NCBI RefSeq assembly: GCF_004345615.1
Contig: NZ_SLWK01000001.1
Location: 248,001-312,000, forward strand
DNA length: 64,000 nt
Origin: Natronoflexus pectinivorans
Lineage (GTDB): Bacteria; Bacteroidota; Bacteroidia; Bacteroidales; Marinilabiliaceae
Direction: 5' to 3'
Shown here: positions 28,868 through 40,749 of the stretch, in pieces
How the letters are laid out: every line of letters starts with the position of its first letter
Numbering within the stretch: the stretch's first letter is position 1
Position numbers and translations under genes: made by a program
The notes under the pieces: model-generated
The model's input: only the letters and a program-made list of their open reading frames with translations
Databases searched by the model: none
Told to the model about the DNA's origin: nothing

Positions 28868-30355
28868 TTAAAGAGTTACTCCGGTTTTAAAAATGGCGAT
28901 CTCTTTAAACCCGGTTTCCTCGTGCTTTAATTTTTTCCCACTGGCCACTTCAACCACAAAACTGATGAACTCATCAAGCAAGTGATCCATGGTTTTACCC
29001 TCCAATAGTTGACCAGCATTAAAATCAATCCAGTTCCTCTTTTTGTTGAATAGATTGGAGTTGGTTGAAATTTTCATTGTCGGAACAAAACTACCAAAAG
29101 GTGTTCCCCTGCCTGTGGTGAAAAGCACCATCTGGCATCCGCTGAAACCAAGAGCTGATGCTGCAACCAAATCATTACCAGGAGCAGAAAGCAAATTGAG
29201 GCCATTCTTACGAATGGGTTCAGCGTATTTTAAAACATCAACAACAGTGGCTGTACCTCCTTTTTGTGTACAGCCCAAAGATTTATCCTCCAGAGTAGAA
29301 ATTCCGCCATCTTTATTCCCGGGCGAGGGGTTTTCATAAACCGGCAGATTATGCTTATGGTAATAGTCTTTAAAACCATTGATCAACTCAACCGTTTTTT
29401 GAAAAACTTCCTTATCAATGGCTCTCTCCATTAGGATGGTTTCTGCGCCAAACATTTCAGGAACCTCCGTTAAAACCGTTGTTCCTCCTTGAGCAACAAG
29501 AAAATCAGAAAATACACCAACCAATGGGTTGGCAGTAATTCCGGAAAAACCATCAGAACCTCCACACTTCAATCCTATTTTCAATTCAGAAAGAGGCACA
29601 GGTTCGCGTTTGTCATAACGCATCTTCTCATAAATCTCCTTCAGCATAGAAAATCCCGCTTCAACCTCATCATCCACCTCCTGTGCAACCATATACCGAA
29701 CACGAGATTCATCGTAATCACCTATGAATTTTTTCAGATGCGAGATTTGATTGTTCTCACAACCTAAACCAATTACAAGCACGCCTCCTGCGTTGGGATG
29801 ATTAATGACATCGGCCAACGCCTTTTGAGTGTTTACGTGATCATCTCCAAGTTGAGAACAGCCATAGCTGTGCTTGAAAACTTCTACCCCGTCAATATCT
29901 GAAGGATTAACCTCACGGTTAAACCTGTTGATGATTTGCTGGGCTTGGCCATTTACACATCCAACTGTGGGTACAATCCAAAGCTCATTTCGGATCCCGG
30001 TCTTCCCGTTTGAACGGCGGTAGCCGTCAAATTTCATGTTTCGATCGGAAAAACGAAGCTCATTTAACTTTTGGTTGAATGAATAAACCAGATTTCCAGA
30101 AAGGTTTGTTTTTAAATTCTGAGTATGGACATGCATTCCGGCGTTTATTGGCTGAGTTGCATGTCCGATAGGCGCACCATATTTAATGATGTCCTCATTT
30201 ATATCAATATTTTTTAAAGCAACCTTATGTCCAACAGGAACATTCTCTGTTAGAGTTACCTGATAACTATCTACGTTAACAACATCTCCGGCATTTGCAG
30301 CTACCAGTGCAACGGCCACGTTATCTTCGGGGTTTACCAATAAGAATTTTGCCAT
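28868..30355 (-). CDS. uxaA: Altronate dehydratase
   Basis: Converts D-altronate to 2-keto-3-deoxy-D-gluconate in the galacturonate pathway, in the cytoplasm. The 495-residue protein has the N-terminal SAF-like domain (VPVGHKVALKNI, GMHVHTQNL) and the large UxaA catalytic region with conserved motifs RSNGKTGIRNELWIVPTVGC, KHSYGCSQLGDD and GLKCGGSDGFSGITANP. The full-length fusion form is present. It lies 25 bases downstream of uxaB on the same strand and shares its terminator. The pathway's uxaC, kdgK and kdgA are not in the window, so they must be elsewhere if the route is complete. Confidence 0.94.
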   Translation of the reverse strand: MAKFLLVNPEDNVAVALVAANAGDVVNVDSYQVTLTENVPVGHKVALKNIDINEDIIKYGAPIGHATQPINAGMHVHTQNLKTNLSGNLVYSFNQKLNELRFSDRNMKFDGYRRSNGKTGIRNELWIVPTVGCVNGQAQQIINRFNREVNPSDIDGVEVFKHSYGCSQLGDDHVNTQKALADVINHPNAGGVLVIGLGCENNQISHLKKFIGDYDESRVRYMVAQEVDDEVEAGFSMLKEIYEKMRYDKREPVPLSELKIGLKCGGSDGFSGITANPLVGVFSDFLVAQGGTTVLTEVPEMFGAETILMERAIDKEVFQKTVELINGFKDYYHKHNLPVYENPSPGNKDGGISTLEDKSLGCTQKGGTATVVDVLKYAEPIRKNGLNLLSAPGNDLVAASALGFSGCQMVLFTTGRGTPFGSFVPTMKISTNSNLFNKKRNWIDFNAGQLLEGKTMDHLLDEFISFVVEVASGKKLKHEETGFKEIAIFKTGVTL

Positions 30356-30380
30356 TATTTAATATTTTTCCGATGTGTAA

Positions 30381-31862
30381 TTAAGACATCTGCATCAAAG
30401 GATTGTTTTTGTTTAATACCGCTTTTACGGCACGTTTCATTCCTACTTGTTGAATGAGGAACAGATAATGACTTACTGAAATGGTAAGATTTGGAACTTC
30501 GTTCAAATCTCGTTTCCATACCTTGTCAAGTTTTAGAACCTTCTCTACCAGTTGGTAAATTGAAACCGGTCGGCCATCACATGCTTCCCATGCCTCTTTG
30601 TAAAAATCTATAATCCACTGATCGTCCTGAACCGGGTATTTTTGGCCATCGGCTTCTCCTTTAAAATAGGCGATCATGGCCGCAAGAGAAAAGACGAGTT
30701 TTTGAGGTAACATGCCATGATTCTCATAATAGTTCAGCAAAGATGGAAGATTGCGGGTTTCCCATTTCGACATGGCGTTCAAGGCAATACTCTGCCATTG
30801 ATGACGGATGTATGGATTTCTAAAACGCTCAAGAATTTTCTTGGCAAAAGATTTCAACTCCACATCCTCGCCTTCAAGAACAGTAAGCACTTCATCATAT
30901 ACCAAATCGCGCATGAACTCTCCAGTTTCAAGATTTTCAAATGCCTCCCTCACTGTTTCAATTCCACTTAAAAAAGATACAGCATAACTTCCGGTATGGC
31001 AACCATTCAACACCTGAACTTTTTGTTCGCGATATTTGGTCATGTCTTTCACGAACTTCACATCTAGTCCGGCTTTATCTGCGGGGAATTCTTTTTTAAC
31101 CCATTCAGGAGCTTCAATTACCCAAAAATGGAAGTATTCGCCTACAACGACTAAATTATCTTCAAATCCCAATTCGCTTTGGATCTCTTTGATGTCATCT
31201 TTTGGGAAACCTGGGACAATCCTGTCAACCAAAGTATTACAGAAACAGCATGCAACATCAACCCAATTAATGAACTCTTTTTCAAGATCCCACTTTTCTG
31301 CGTGTTGTAAAACAAATTTCTTCAGAATATCACCATTTCTATCAATCAATTCGCAGGGGAAGAAAATCAATCCTTTTGATGCATCGCCGTTGAACTGCTT
31401 ATAACGTGCATACAGCAAAGCCGCCACTTTTCCCGGAAACGAATTCTGTGGTTTCAGATCAAGGCTTTCATTATCATCCCAACTGATACCGGCTTCGGTA
31501 GTATTGGAGATAACAAAACGTAATTCAGGATTCAAAATAGATGATTCGTATTTCTCATATTCGGTGTATGGATTGATGCCCGCGTTAAGACAATCAATTA
31601 GCGTATACTCTTGAATTGGCTGCCCGTCTTTTATCCCTTTTAAATAAACATGGTATAGACCATCCTGATCGTTTAACATATTAACCATCCCATTGGTCAA
31701 AGGTTGAACAACATCAATCCCTGTGTTAAAATCAATGGATTTGTTCATTTTGTGCACAATCCAATCGGAAAAAGCACGCAAAAAATTACCTTCTCCAAAT
31801 TGTAGAATACGTGTAGGGTAAGTTTTGGCTTCAGTTGCATTCTGACGATTCAGCTTCTTCAT
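30381..31862 (-). CDS. uxaB: Tagaturonate reductase (altronate oxidoreductase)
   Basis: NADH-dependent reduction of D-tagaturonate to D-altronate, the step before UxaA. The 493-residue protein belongs to the polyol-specific long-chain dehydrogenase family: ILQFGEGNFLRAFSDW supplies the nucleotide-binding start, VISNTTEAGISW is the conserved middle motif, and KVQVLNGCHTGSY with PYIRHQWQSIALN carries the Lys-Asn-His catalytic group. I place the start at the ATG at 31862 (MKKLNRQNATEAKTY); the frame is open further upstream to 31928, but that part does not resemble the family. It is first of the uxaB-uxaA operon. A CGTTAACG palindrome at 31917-31924 lies 55 bases upstream and is a candidate operator. 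Confidence 0.94.
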   Translation of the reverse strand: MKKLNRQNATEAKTYPTRILQFGEGNFLRAFSDWIVHKMNKSIDFNTGIDVVQPLTNGMVNMLNDQDGLYHVYLKGIKDGQPIQEYTLIDCLNAGINPYTEYEKYESSILNPELRFVISNTTEAGISWDDNESLDLKPQNSFPGKVAALLYARYKQFNGDASKGLIFFPCELIDRNGDILKKFVLQHAEKWDLEKEFINWVDVACCFCNTLVDRIVPGFPKDDIKEIQSELGFEDNLVVVGEYFHFWVIEAPEWVKKEFPADKAGLDVKFVKDMTKYREQKVQVLNGCHTGSYAVSFLSGIETVREAFENLETGEFMRDLVYDEVLTVLEGEDVELKSFAKKILERFRNPYIRHQWQSIALNAMSKWETRNLPSLLNYYENHGMLPQKLVFSLAAMIAYFKGEADGQKYPVQDDQWIIDFYKEAWEACDGRPVSIYQLVEKVLKLDKVWKRDLNEVPNLTISVSHYLFLIQQVGMKRAVKAVLNKNNPLMQMS

Positions 31863-32339
31863 TATTATAGTTTTAAATTGGTTTAGATCGAAATAATTGA
31901 AAATCAAAACCGTTCTCGTTAACGGCAATTAAATAAACGACTACATTCTAATATCCAGAGAATGGCATTACTAAAACAAACAACACCAAAAACATGTATC
32001 AAGAAATATACTCTACGCTGTATTTCAGTTCATTTAGGAATATATAAAAGTTTAACAACTGAAATAAACACATAACAAGCAGCCAAAATATTTCTATGCA
32101 TAATACAAAATTAATTTGCACAAATATATGAAGCCAATGCTAAATAGAAAAGAAAAAAACGGGAAACAGAAATACCGTTAATGATTTTTAACTCAATAAA
32201 AATCCTATCTATTTGTATTTCTGTTTTTTAGCGCACATAAGAAATTTGCGTGTTCGTTAACGTTTCATACCTCTCTAAAGTAATCTTCTGTTTGAAAACA
32301 TCAAGACACATTTTTTTAGTGTTTCTTTTTTCAATTGGA
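31863..32339. other. Intergenic region with two CGTTAACG palindromes
   Basis: Holds the regulatory region of uxaB and the run-up to a SusD remnant. The eight-base palindrome CGTTAACG occurs at 31917-31924 and at 32255-32262; the first also sits in a wider CCGTT...AACGG arrangement. Such sites resemble LacI- or GntR-family operators. No intact gene lies here; the rightward frame upstream of 32340 does not resemble SusD. Confidence 0.4.
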
Positions 32340-32579
32340 TTAAAGACCCTGGATTTCATCCTTGATGAGCGCGCGCGAGAGATGTTTGCTGAGGAAAATC
32401 GCCGATTAACACTAATGCGAACCGGAACTTTAATTGAAAGAGCAAAAATCAATACCGACAGTTCAATTAAAGGAACCATTTCGGGGCTAAATCCTCGCAT
32501 TAACCTACTCCCGATTCCATTAAGCGAAATTCAAAGAAACAAGGACGTAAAATGGGAAAATAACCCGGGATATAATTAA
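32340..32579 (+). pseudogene. SusD/RagB family remnant, C-terminal ~80 codons
   Basis: The rightward frame encodes LKTLDFILDERAREMFAEEN, then RRLTLMRTGTLIERAK, and ends LLPIPLSEIQRNKDVKWENN followed by PGYN and a stop. That is the diagnostic C-terminus of SusD-family outer-membrane glycan-binding lipoproteins (LDERAREL...GE..R..DL.R, then LLPIP..EI..N....QNPGY). Intact proteins have about 500-600 residues with a lipobox; everything before this tail is missing and no SusC gene precedes it. The preceding ~30 codons of open frame are low-complexity hydrophobic sequence unrelated to SusD. A perfect terminator follows 11 bases later, probably the original operon terminator. Confidence 0.85.
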
Positions 32580-32590
32580 GATTTAATTTA

Positions 32591-32638
32591 TATGATAAAA
32601 AATGCTATCTGATTTCTCAGATAGCATTTTTTATCATA
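32591..32638. terminator. Bidirectional terminator, 22-bp perfect stem
   Basis: An uninterrupted 22-bp inverted repeat (32591-32612 with 32617-32638) around a TTTC loop, with A-tract and T-tract inside the arms. It ends the SusD remnant on the plus strand and the GH30 gene (stop at 32674) on the minus strand. Confidence 0.9.
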
Positions 32639-32673
32639 TAACCATTCATTCGATCTTTATAAAAAAACGATCC

Positions 32674-34245
32674 TCAATTAACATTTGTTATCGTAATCAT
32701 TGCTCTGGCTGGCATTTCCACCACATCTCCAATGACAATTGTACCTTTGCGGGTAAGATTGTTTTCAGATCTATGGTCGGTTAAATAGTATTTGAATTCA
32801 GTATTCAATTCTGCATATTCAGTGGTCATTACAAAAGGAATCGAAGTTTCTGAATAGTTAATCAATACCATCGTAGTATATTGTCCATCGTCAGACACAA
32901 ATGCAGTACTCATTAAGGATTCAAGGGCATCTTCGTCCTGTAGTTGGTCACCCCTCGAAACTTGAACTCTCCTCATTCCTGGAAGTACAAATCGTGAAAA
33001 ATGACCCATGGCCCATAATTTCTTAGAGTCATATATTTCTCCGTCATATTTATCATGATCTATATAAACCAAACCATCATTATAATCATAAGGACTTACA
33101 CCAAGCCACCATTGCCACGATTGAGCATTGGCAAAAACAAGATCGGCGAACATCACCCTGGCCATATATAAGGCAGCATCCATCCCCAGATCTCGTCCTG
33201 GCCCCGTAATTTCGCTATTGTTTTCCAGAATGCAATACTCTGTCATCCAAAATTCAATGGGCATGGGGTTAGATTCAATAGTTTTTCGAACCCGCTTTCT
33301 GGTTTCCACCAAATTTTCTGTTGGCCAAGTGGTAAAATAACTGTGTGCTGCAATTTTGGGAGTAACACGTGATAAATTGCCAACAAAATTATCGGATTCT
33401 GGATCAAAAAAAGCACGAATCTGAATTCCTCTCCCTGGTTTATCGTTGGTTTCATACAGATACTTATAATGTGCTGTTTCTGGAATTTCCAATTGAGAAA
33501 CGATATTTCGTTTCTCAAATTCCTGATTAATAATTCGGGTAATGGCAGCAATTTCATTGTTTTGTGAAGGAGTCCCTTCTTGTCCGCCATCAATCCAGTC
33601 CCATTGAGGCTCGTTAAATGGGCTAATGTAATTCAAAAATACGCCATCATTCTTTTCAATATTCTCAACTACATCAGCAAGATAAACAGCGAATGCTGAA
33701 TAATTCTCTTCAGACAAATTATATCTCTGATTATCTGATGAGTACGCACGCCCATTTCTTGTCAGAAATACAGGAGGGCTGTTTAAAAAGCCAATAAAAT
33801 GCTCCACGCCTCTTTCTTGTGCAGCTTTTAAGAACCAACGTTGACCTGATTGCTGATTCCAATCATACTGCGAATCTCCAACCATAAACGACTCTGCCCT
33901 TCGCCATACATCTCTGATTCCGCTATTTCTTCCCTGTGCAGCACTTCCCCCACCAATGTTAAATCGCCACATATTTAAGCCAATCCCCTCAGGGTTTGAG
34001 TCGTTATCTAACTGAGAGCTAAACAGCCAGTCTGCTATTTGTTCCTTTTTGTCCTCCGGCCAATATTTGCCAACAAACTGGCAACTCCAAGCATCCGAGG
34101 CTCCAAAACCATGTATTACCTGATGCTTCTTATTTTGATTGATAATTAATTCAATGGTTTCAGAACTGCGTGCAACATTATTATTGGCCTTACAACCAAA
34201 GACCCCAATGGTGACAACAAATATTAGAGGTATTAAAATTTTCAT
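32674..34245 (-). CDS. GH30 glycoside hydrolase, lipoprotein (beta-1,6-galactanase-like)
   Basis: A 523-residue protein with a lipoprotein signal (MKILIPLIFVVTIGVFGCKA, lipobox GVFGC). The mature part opens HQVIHGFGASDAWSCQFVGK and continues GIGLNMWRFNIGGGSAAQGR, a pattern of the GH30 group that includes endo-beta-1,6-galactanases. The acid/base Glu is in ISPFNEPQWDW near residue 210 and the nucleophile Glu in EFWMTEYCILEN near 335; the C-terminal ~90 residues form the expected beta side domain (VLINYSETSIPF, VVEMPARAMITIT). Action on type II arabinogalactan side chains would fit the flanking galactosidases, but specificity cannot be read from sequence alone. Confidence 0.87.
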   Translation of the reverse strand: MKILIPLIFVVTIGVFGCKANNNVARSSETIELIINQNKKHQVIHGFGASDAWSCQFVGKYWPEDKKEQIADWLFSSQLDNDSNPEGIGLNMWRFNIGGGSAAQGRNSGIRDVWRRAESFMVGDSQYDWNQQSGQRWFLKAAQERGVEHFIGFLNSPPVFLTRNGRAYSSDNQRYNLSEENYSAFAVYLADVVENIEKNDGVFLNYISPFNEPQWDWIDGGQEGTPSQNNEIAAITRIINQEFEKRNIVSQLEIPETAHYKYLYETNDKPGRGIQIRAFFDPESDNFVGNLSRVTPKIAAHSYFTTWPTENLVETRKRVRKTIESNPMPIEFWMTEYCILENNSEITGPGRDLGMDAALYMARVMFADLVFANAQSWQWWLGVSPYDYNDGLVYIDHDKYDGEIYDSKKLWAMGHFSRFVLPGMRRVQVSRGDQLQDEDALESLMSTAFVSDDGQYTTMVLINYSETSIPFVMTTEYAELNTEFKYYLTDHRSENNLTRKGTIVIGDVVEMPARAMITITNVN

Positions 34246-34456
34246 GTGTCTATAATTTGTATTTTAATCCCGAGTAATCGGGATGGAACTCGCCAATCCA
34301 GTCATACTTACTCCGACTGGGCTCAGTACTTCGCCTGTGTGAGAAAAGCTTTGACTTTGTCTATCTGACGATTCTCATGGCTCGTTTCCTGCATGAAGAG
34401 CACTTATTTAAGTCATGTGATAATTTCAGCTATATTGGGATGGGCTAGAGATAACA
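34246..34456. repeat. Intergenic region with degenerate REP-like sequence
   Basis: Begins with the palindrome ATCCCGA/TCGGGAT (34267-34284), then CTCCGACTGGGCTCAGTA (about 34313) and ACTTCGCC, which look like a worn copy of the CTTCGACT-GCTCAGTA palindromic repeat that is dispersed in many Bacteroidota chromosomes. No gene is present. GGATGGAACTCGC at 34281 also occurs at 23291. Confidence 0.4.
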
Positions 34457-34485
34457 AGAGCTGTGGTTAATTAAACCACAGCTCT
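34457..34485. terminator. Terminator of the second GH2 gene
   Basis: A 12-bp stem (AGAGCTGTGGTT with AACCACAGCTCT, five-base loop) starts about 20 bases past the leftward GH2 stop; the T-tract on that strand is poor (TGTTAT). Confidence 0.6.
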
Positions 34486-34505
34486 GTTTGCATAACTTGA
34501 TTGAA

Positions 34506-37631
<3,126 letters not shown>

Positions 37632-37659
37632 TTAAAAAACATTGATTTAATAACGATAA

Positions 37660-37688
37660 CAAATCTAAACAGAACTATTAATTTCCAA
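37660..37688 (-). promoter_or_regulatory. Promoter of second GH2 gene
   Basis: On the minus strand TTG (37688-37686), 18 bases, then TAGATTTG (37667-37660), a full match to TAnnTTTG. The predicted transcript start leaves a leader of about 55 bases. Confidence 0.5.
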
Positions 37689-37888
37689 TAATACAAATTT
37701 TCCAAAAACTATAATAAACTCGAAGGTCAACCTTTCAAATACAAAAACAGCCATATTTAATACGTGTACATCAATAAAAATCAAGTTTTAATGAGATAAT
37801 GCTCAACAGATACCGAAATAAAATTATGATTCGACATTGCGGTTTGCACATATATAGCAGAAAACAGATTAGAAATTTATATCAAAAA

Positions 37889-37913
37889 AAGGCTGCTCAT
37901 ACGAGCAGCCTTT
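37889..37913. terminator. Terminator overlapping the ispH stop codon
   Basis: Stem AAGGCTGCTC with GAGCAGCCTT and loop ATAC, with T-rich sequence on the minus strand. The last ispH codons form one arm and the TGA spans the loop edge (37897-37899), so the gene ends inside its own terminator. Confidence 0.85.
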
Positions 37914-38793
37914 TCACTGATTCAGCAAGATTCTCCATTAGCCATTGAGGAGTAGATGTTGCTCCACATATCCCAATTGAAGTTATTTTATTCGAAAACC
38001 AATCCTTTTTCACATCTGTTGTTCCAGTAACATAATATGTTGCGGGATTAACCTTTTTACAGACTTCAAACAAAAACTGCCCATTGCTGCTTTTTTTCCC
38101 GCCAACAAAGAGAACAACATCATATTTTGAGGAAAAATCCTGCAAATGAGGCACCCGATTACCAACCTGTGCACAGATTGTACGATTTACCTTAAGAAAA
38201 TCGGGATCAATAAGGTGCTTTTCCAACAGATTGCTGATCTCATCGAATCCTGAATAACTCATGGTAGTCTGACTAAACAGAATGGTAGGTTTGTTTGGTG
38301 CAAGGTTTTTGATCTCTTCAGGAAATTGTATTACAATTGCTTCGTCATTGGTTTGGCCAACCAACCCTCTCACCTCAGCATGACCCTTTTTCCCATATAT
38401 TATGATCTGTCCGTTGACCGACTGCATTTCTTTCCAGGCTTTTTTGACCCGCTCCTGAAGTTTTAAGACAACCGGGCATGTGGCATCGATCAATTTTGCC
38501 CCGGATTTTTCAACTTTTTTATAGGTGGCTGGAGGTTCACCATGTGCTCTGAATAATATGGTCTGTTCATTAGAGTGTTCAAAACAAGCCTCAGGTAAAA
38601 CACCCATCCCCTTCTTTTTCAGACGATTTACCTCCTCTTCATTATGCACAATATCGCCAAGACTAGATAACAAATCTCCCTTATTTAAAGATTCTTCTGC
38701 CAATTTTACTGCTCGTGCCACACCAAAGCAGAAACCCGATTTTTTATCTACCTCAATGATTAACTTCTGCATATTCATAGAACCGTCCATCAT
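37897..38793 (-). CDS. ispH: 4-hydroxy-3-methylbut-2-enyl diphosphate reductase
   Basis: Last enzyme of the MEP isoprenoid pathway; an iron-sulfur protein that makes IPP and DMAPP. The three cluster cysteines are visible in SGFCFGVARAV, DATCPVVLK and IGICGATSTPQW, and the HGE substrate motif is in RAHGEPPATY. The length of about 298 residues is normal. The ATG at 38793 overlaps the cmk stop as ATGA, which supports translational coupling; a later ATG at 38772 (MQKLIIEVDKKSGFCF) is where the family homology begins and is the alternative start. Confidence 0.94.
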   Translation of the reverse strand: MMDGSMNMQKLIIEVDKKSGFCFGVARAVKLAEESLNKGDLLSSLGDIVHNEEEVNRLKKKGMGVLPEACFEHSNEQTILFRAHGEPPATYKKVEKSGAKLIDATCPVVLKLQERVKKAWKEMQSVNGQIIIYGKKGHAEVRGLVGQTNDEAIVIQFPEEIKNLAPNKPTILFSQTTMSYSGFDEISNLLEKHLIDPDFLKVNRTICAQVGNRVPHLQDFSSKYDVVLFVGGKKSSNGQFLFEVCKKVNPATYYVTGTTDVKKDWFSNKITSIGICGATSTPQWLMENLAESVKRLLV

Positions 38794-39506
38794 TTCTGTA
38801 GAAGTTTATATAGGCCACGTTCACTTAACTTTTCCAAAACCCAATCAAACTGTTCCTCCCTGTCCATGAAGCTATTATCAAGAACCAGAGCATCATCGGC
38901 CTTGCGCAAAGGGCTCTCAACGCGTGTGCTATCAATATGGTCACGATTTTGCACATTAGAGAGAACATCCTCAAAAGTAACGCACTCTCCTTTGCTTTGC
39001 ATTTCATCAAACCTTCTTTGCGCACGAACTTCCGGACTGGCGGTCATAAACAATTTCAGATCAGCATTTGGAAAAACAACCGTTCCAATATCACGGCCAT
39101 CAAGCACCACTCCACCGCTTTGTCCCATCTCTTGCTGAAGTTTTACCATCCTCTCCCGTACGAACTTTAATGCACTGATGGCACTTACATTATTGCTGAC
39201 CTCCAGAGTCCGAATAGCCTTTTCAACGTTTTCTCCATTTAACCAAGTATCCAACTCTCCGGTGCTGGAATTGCGCTTAAACTCTACCACAATTTCGGAT
39301 AGGCTATTCCGCAGTTTGTCAGCATTTATACCGTCATTATTAATAAAACCCCGACTCAAAGCAAATAGCGTTACCGCTCTATACATGGCTCCGGTATCAA
39401 TATATATCAGATTCAGTTTCTTTGCTAAATCTTTAGCGATTGTGCTTTTCCCACACGATGAGTGGCCATCTATGGCGATGATTATTTTGTCTGCTGGTTT
39501 TGACAT
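38790..39506 (-). CDS. cmk: Cytidylate kinase
   Basis: Phosphorylates CMP and dCMP with ATP in pyrimidine salvage and nucleotide supply. The P-loop is in AIDGHSSCGKSTIAK near residue 12; YIDTGAMYRAVTLFAL, GVVLDGRDIGTVVFP and the LID-like FMTASPEVRAQRRFDE are family signatures. Length 238. It overlaps ispH by four bases and follows porQ on the same strand but starts 72 bases upstream of the porQ end, with its own TAACTTTG promoter element. The cmk-porQ association is seen in many Bacteroidota genomes. Confidence 0.93.
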   Translation of the reverse strand: MSKPADKIIIAIDGHSSCGKSTIAKDLAKKLNLIYIDTGAMYRAVTLFALSRGFINNDGINADKLRNSLSEIVVEFKRNSSTGELDTWLNGENVEKAIRTLEVSNNVSAISALKFVRERMVKLQQEMGQSGGVVLDGRDIGTVVFPNADLKLFMTASPEVRAQRRFDEMQSKGECVTFEDVLSNVQNRDHIDSTRVESPLRKADDALVLDNSFMDREEQFDWVLEKLSERGLYKLLQK

Positions 39507-39540
39507 GAGGGTGCTGCTTAAGTTACAATGATTATTCGCT

Positions 39541-39548
39541 CAAAGTTA
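39541..39548 (-). promoter_or_regulatory. Candidate -7 element for cmk-ispH
   Basis: TAACTTTG on the minus strand, a full match to TAnnTTTG, 35 bases before the cmk start. The matching TTG at -33 is weak. Confidence 0.4.
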
Positions 39549-39578
39549 CAAAATATCATCAGAAACCATCAGTAATTA

Positions 39579-40607
39579 CTAAAAGGCCGTTAAGTTGGTT
39601 GTGATAGAAAAATGGTTGGAAGTTCCACTCAGATGATATCTCGCAGATCCATAAGAAAAGTTAAACTTTGAGATCCTAATTCCGAAGCCCCAGCTAAAAC
39701 CCACTGTTGAGGTTTTTGACTCAACTTTAAGCTCCTGCCTTCGACGGGGATTCATTCCTGCTGCCACGTAAAAATTATCGGAAGGAACAAATTCAACGCC
39801 CACGGTTAGGTGTCTTGCAGCCTTTTCAACAAAGTTGTCACCCGTTCCCCTCTCTCCAAATACAAGCCCGTGCTCTTCCTGATCCCGAAGAGAATATTGC
39901 AGTGTCCCACCCAGCAAATCCTGCACAGTTAGCGAAAACCGGAAAGGTGCGTGCTCAAGCTTTTGTGCAATTCCAAATTGCAGATCAGACGCTATAGGCT
40001 CTGTTTGTCCACCGGAATATGAAGCGATCTGATGTCCATAATTCCGAAGCACAGCCCCTCCGGTTAATAAACCATCCCTGTGGCGATAAAAAAAGCCAAT
40101 GTCTGAAGCAATACCCCATGAATTGTATGATTCAATGCGACTGAAAACAGGTTTTATTGAGATTCCGGCGCTCCATTGCGGAGAAAGCTGTCGACTGTAA
40201 GTAAGTTGTACAACTGTTTCTCCGGCGCTGAAAGAACCGGTTATTAAACCGGTTTCATCAGCCGCTACAAAAGACCCGTAACCAACATGGTGGAAACCGA
40301 TTGCAAAATTGCCTATCCCCTCAAAAGAGTATGCAGCTCCCGAAAATCCATAGTTGATGCCAGCCATATAAGGCACATAACTCATAGATATTTGCTGACT
40401 CAATGTCGAATCCAACATCCCTGGATTGTGCATCAGAATAGACAAATCATGGCCGTGCAAACCAACCTGGTTACCTCCTAACGAAGCAATCCGTGCTGAC
40501 TGTGTCAGATTTAGCAGTCCAAATACAGATTCTCCTCCTCTTTGGCTATGAGCATTAAATGTTCCGGCAAGAAAAACCAAAACCAATAATATCCTGAATT
40601 TCTTCAA
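39579..40607 (-). CDS. porQ: Type IX secretion system protein PorQ
   Basis: Outer-membrane beta-barrel of the T9SS attachment complex (PorQ/U/V/Z family). The 342-residue protein has a signal peptide (MKKFRILLVLVFLAGTFNAHSQ) and the PorQ opening GGESVFGLLNLTQSARIASL, followed by NPGMLDSTLSQQISMSY and a run of amphipathic strands to a C-terminal LTAF. It starts at TTG: there is an in-frame TAG six codons upstream and no internal ATG before residue 70, while AAAAAGGA precedes the TTG. Its presence matches the T9SS sorting domain on the GH43 protein encoded at 13.8-16.2 kb. Other T9SS genes are not in the window. Confidence 0.9.
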   Translation of the reverse strand: MKKFRILLVLVFLAGTFNAHSQRGGESVFGLLNLTQSARIASLGGNQVGLHGHDLSILMHNPGMLDSTLSQQISMSYVPYMAGINYGFSGAAYSFEGIGNFAIGFHHVGYGSFVAADETGLITGSFSAGETVVQLTYSRQLSPQWSAGISIKPVFSRIESYNSWGIASDIGFFYRHRDGLLTGGAVLRNYGHQIASYSGGQTEPIASDLQFGIAQKLEHAPFRFSLTVQDLLGGTLQYSLRDQEEHGLVFGERGTGDNFVEKAARHLTVGVEFVPSDNFYVAAGMNPRRRQELKVESKTSTVGFSWGFGIRISKFNFSYGSARYHLSGTSNHFSITTNLTAF

Positions 40608-40749
40608 ATCCTTTTTCTATTAATAATTACATTCAACTCTTTAAACTTTCCACAGTTGATTTAAACTGTTTATTGCGTTTTCATATCTTTATGCATAATC
40701 AACGAAAAAAAACGGTTTTAATTGCAACAATCCAACTTTCTGTAAGCCA

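Noticed and set aside
32250-32339. N-terminal 30 codons of the open frame carrying the SusD tail
   Set aside because: Starts at GTG and is hydrophobic low-complexity sequence unrelated to SusD, so it is not a real new N-terminus.
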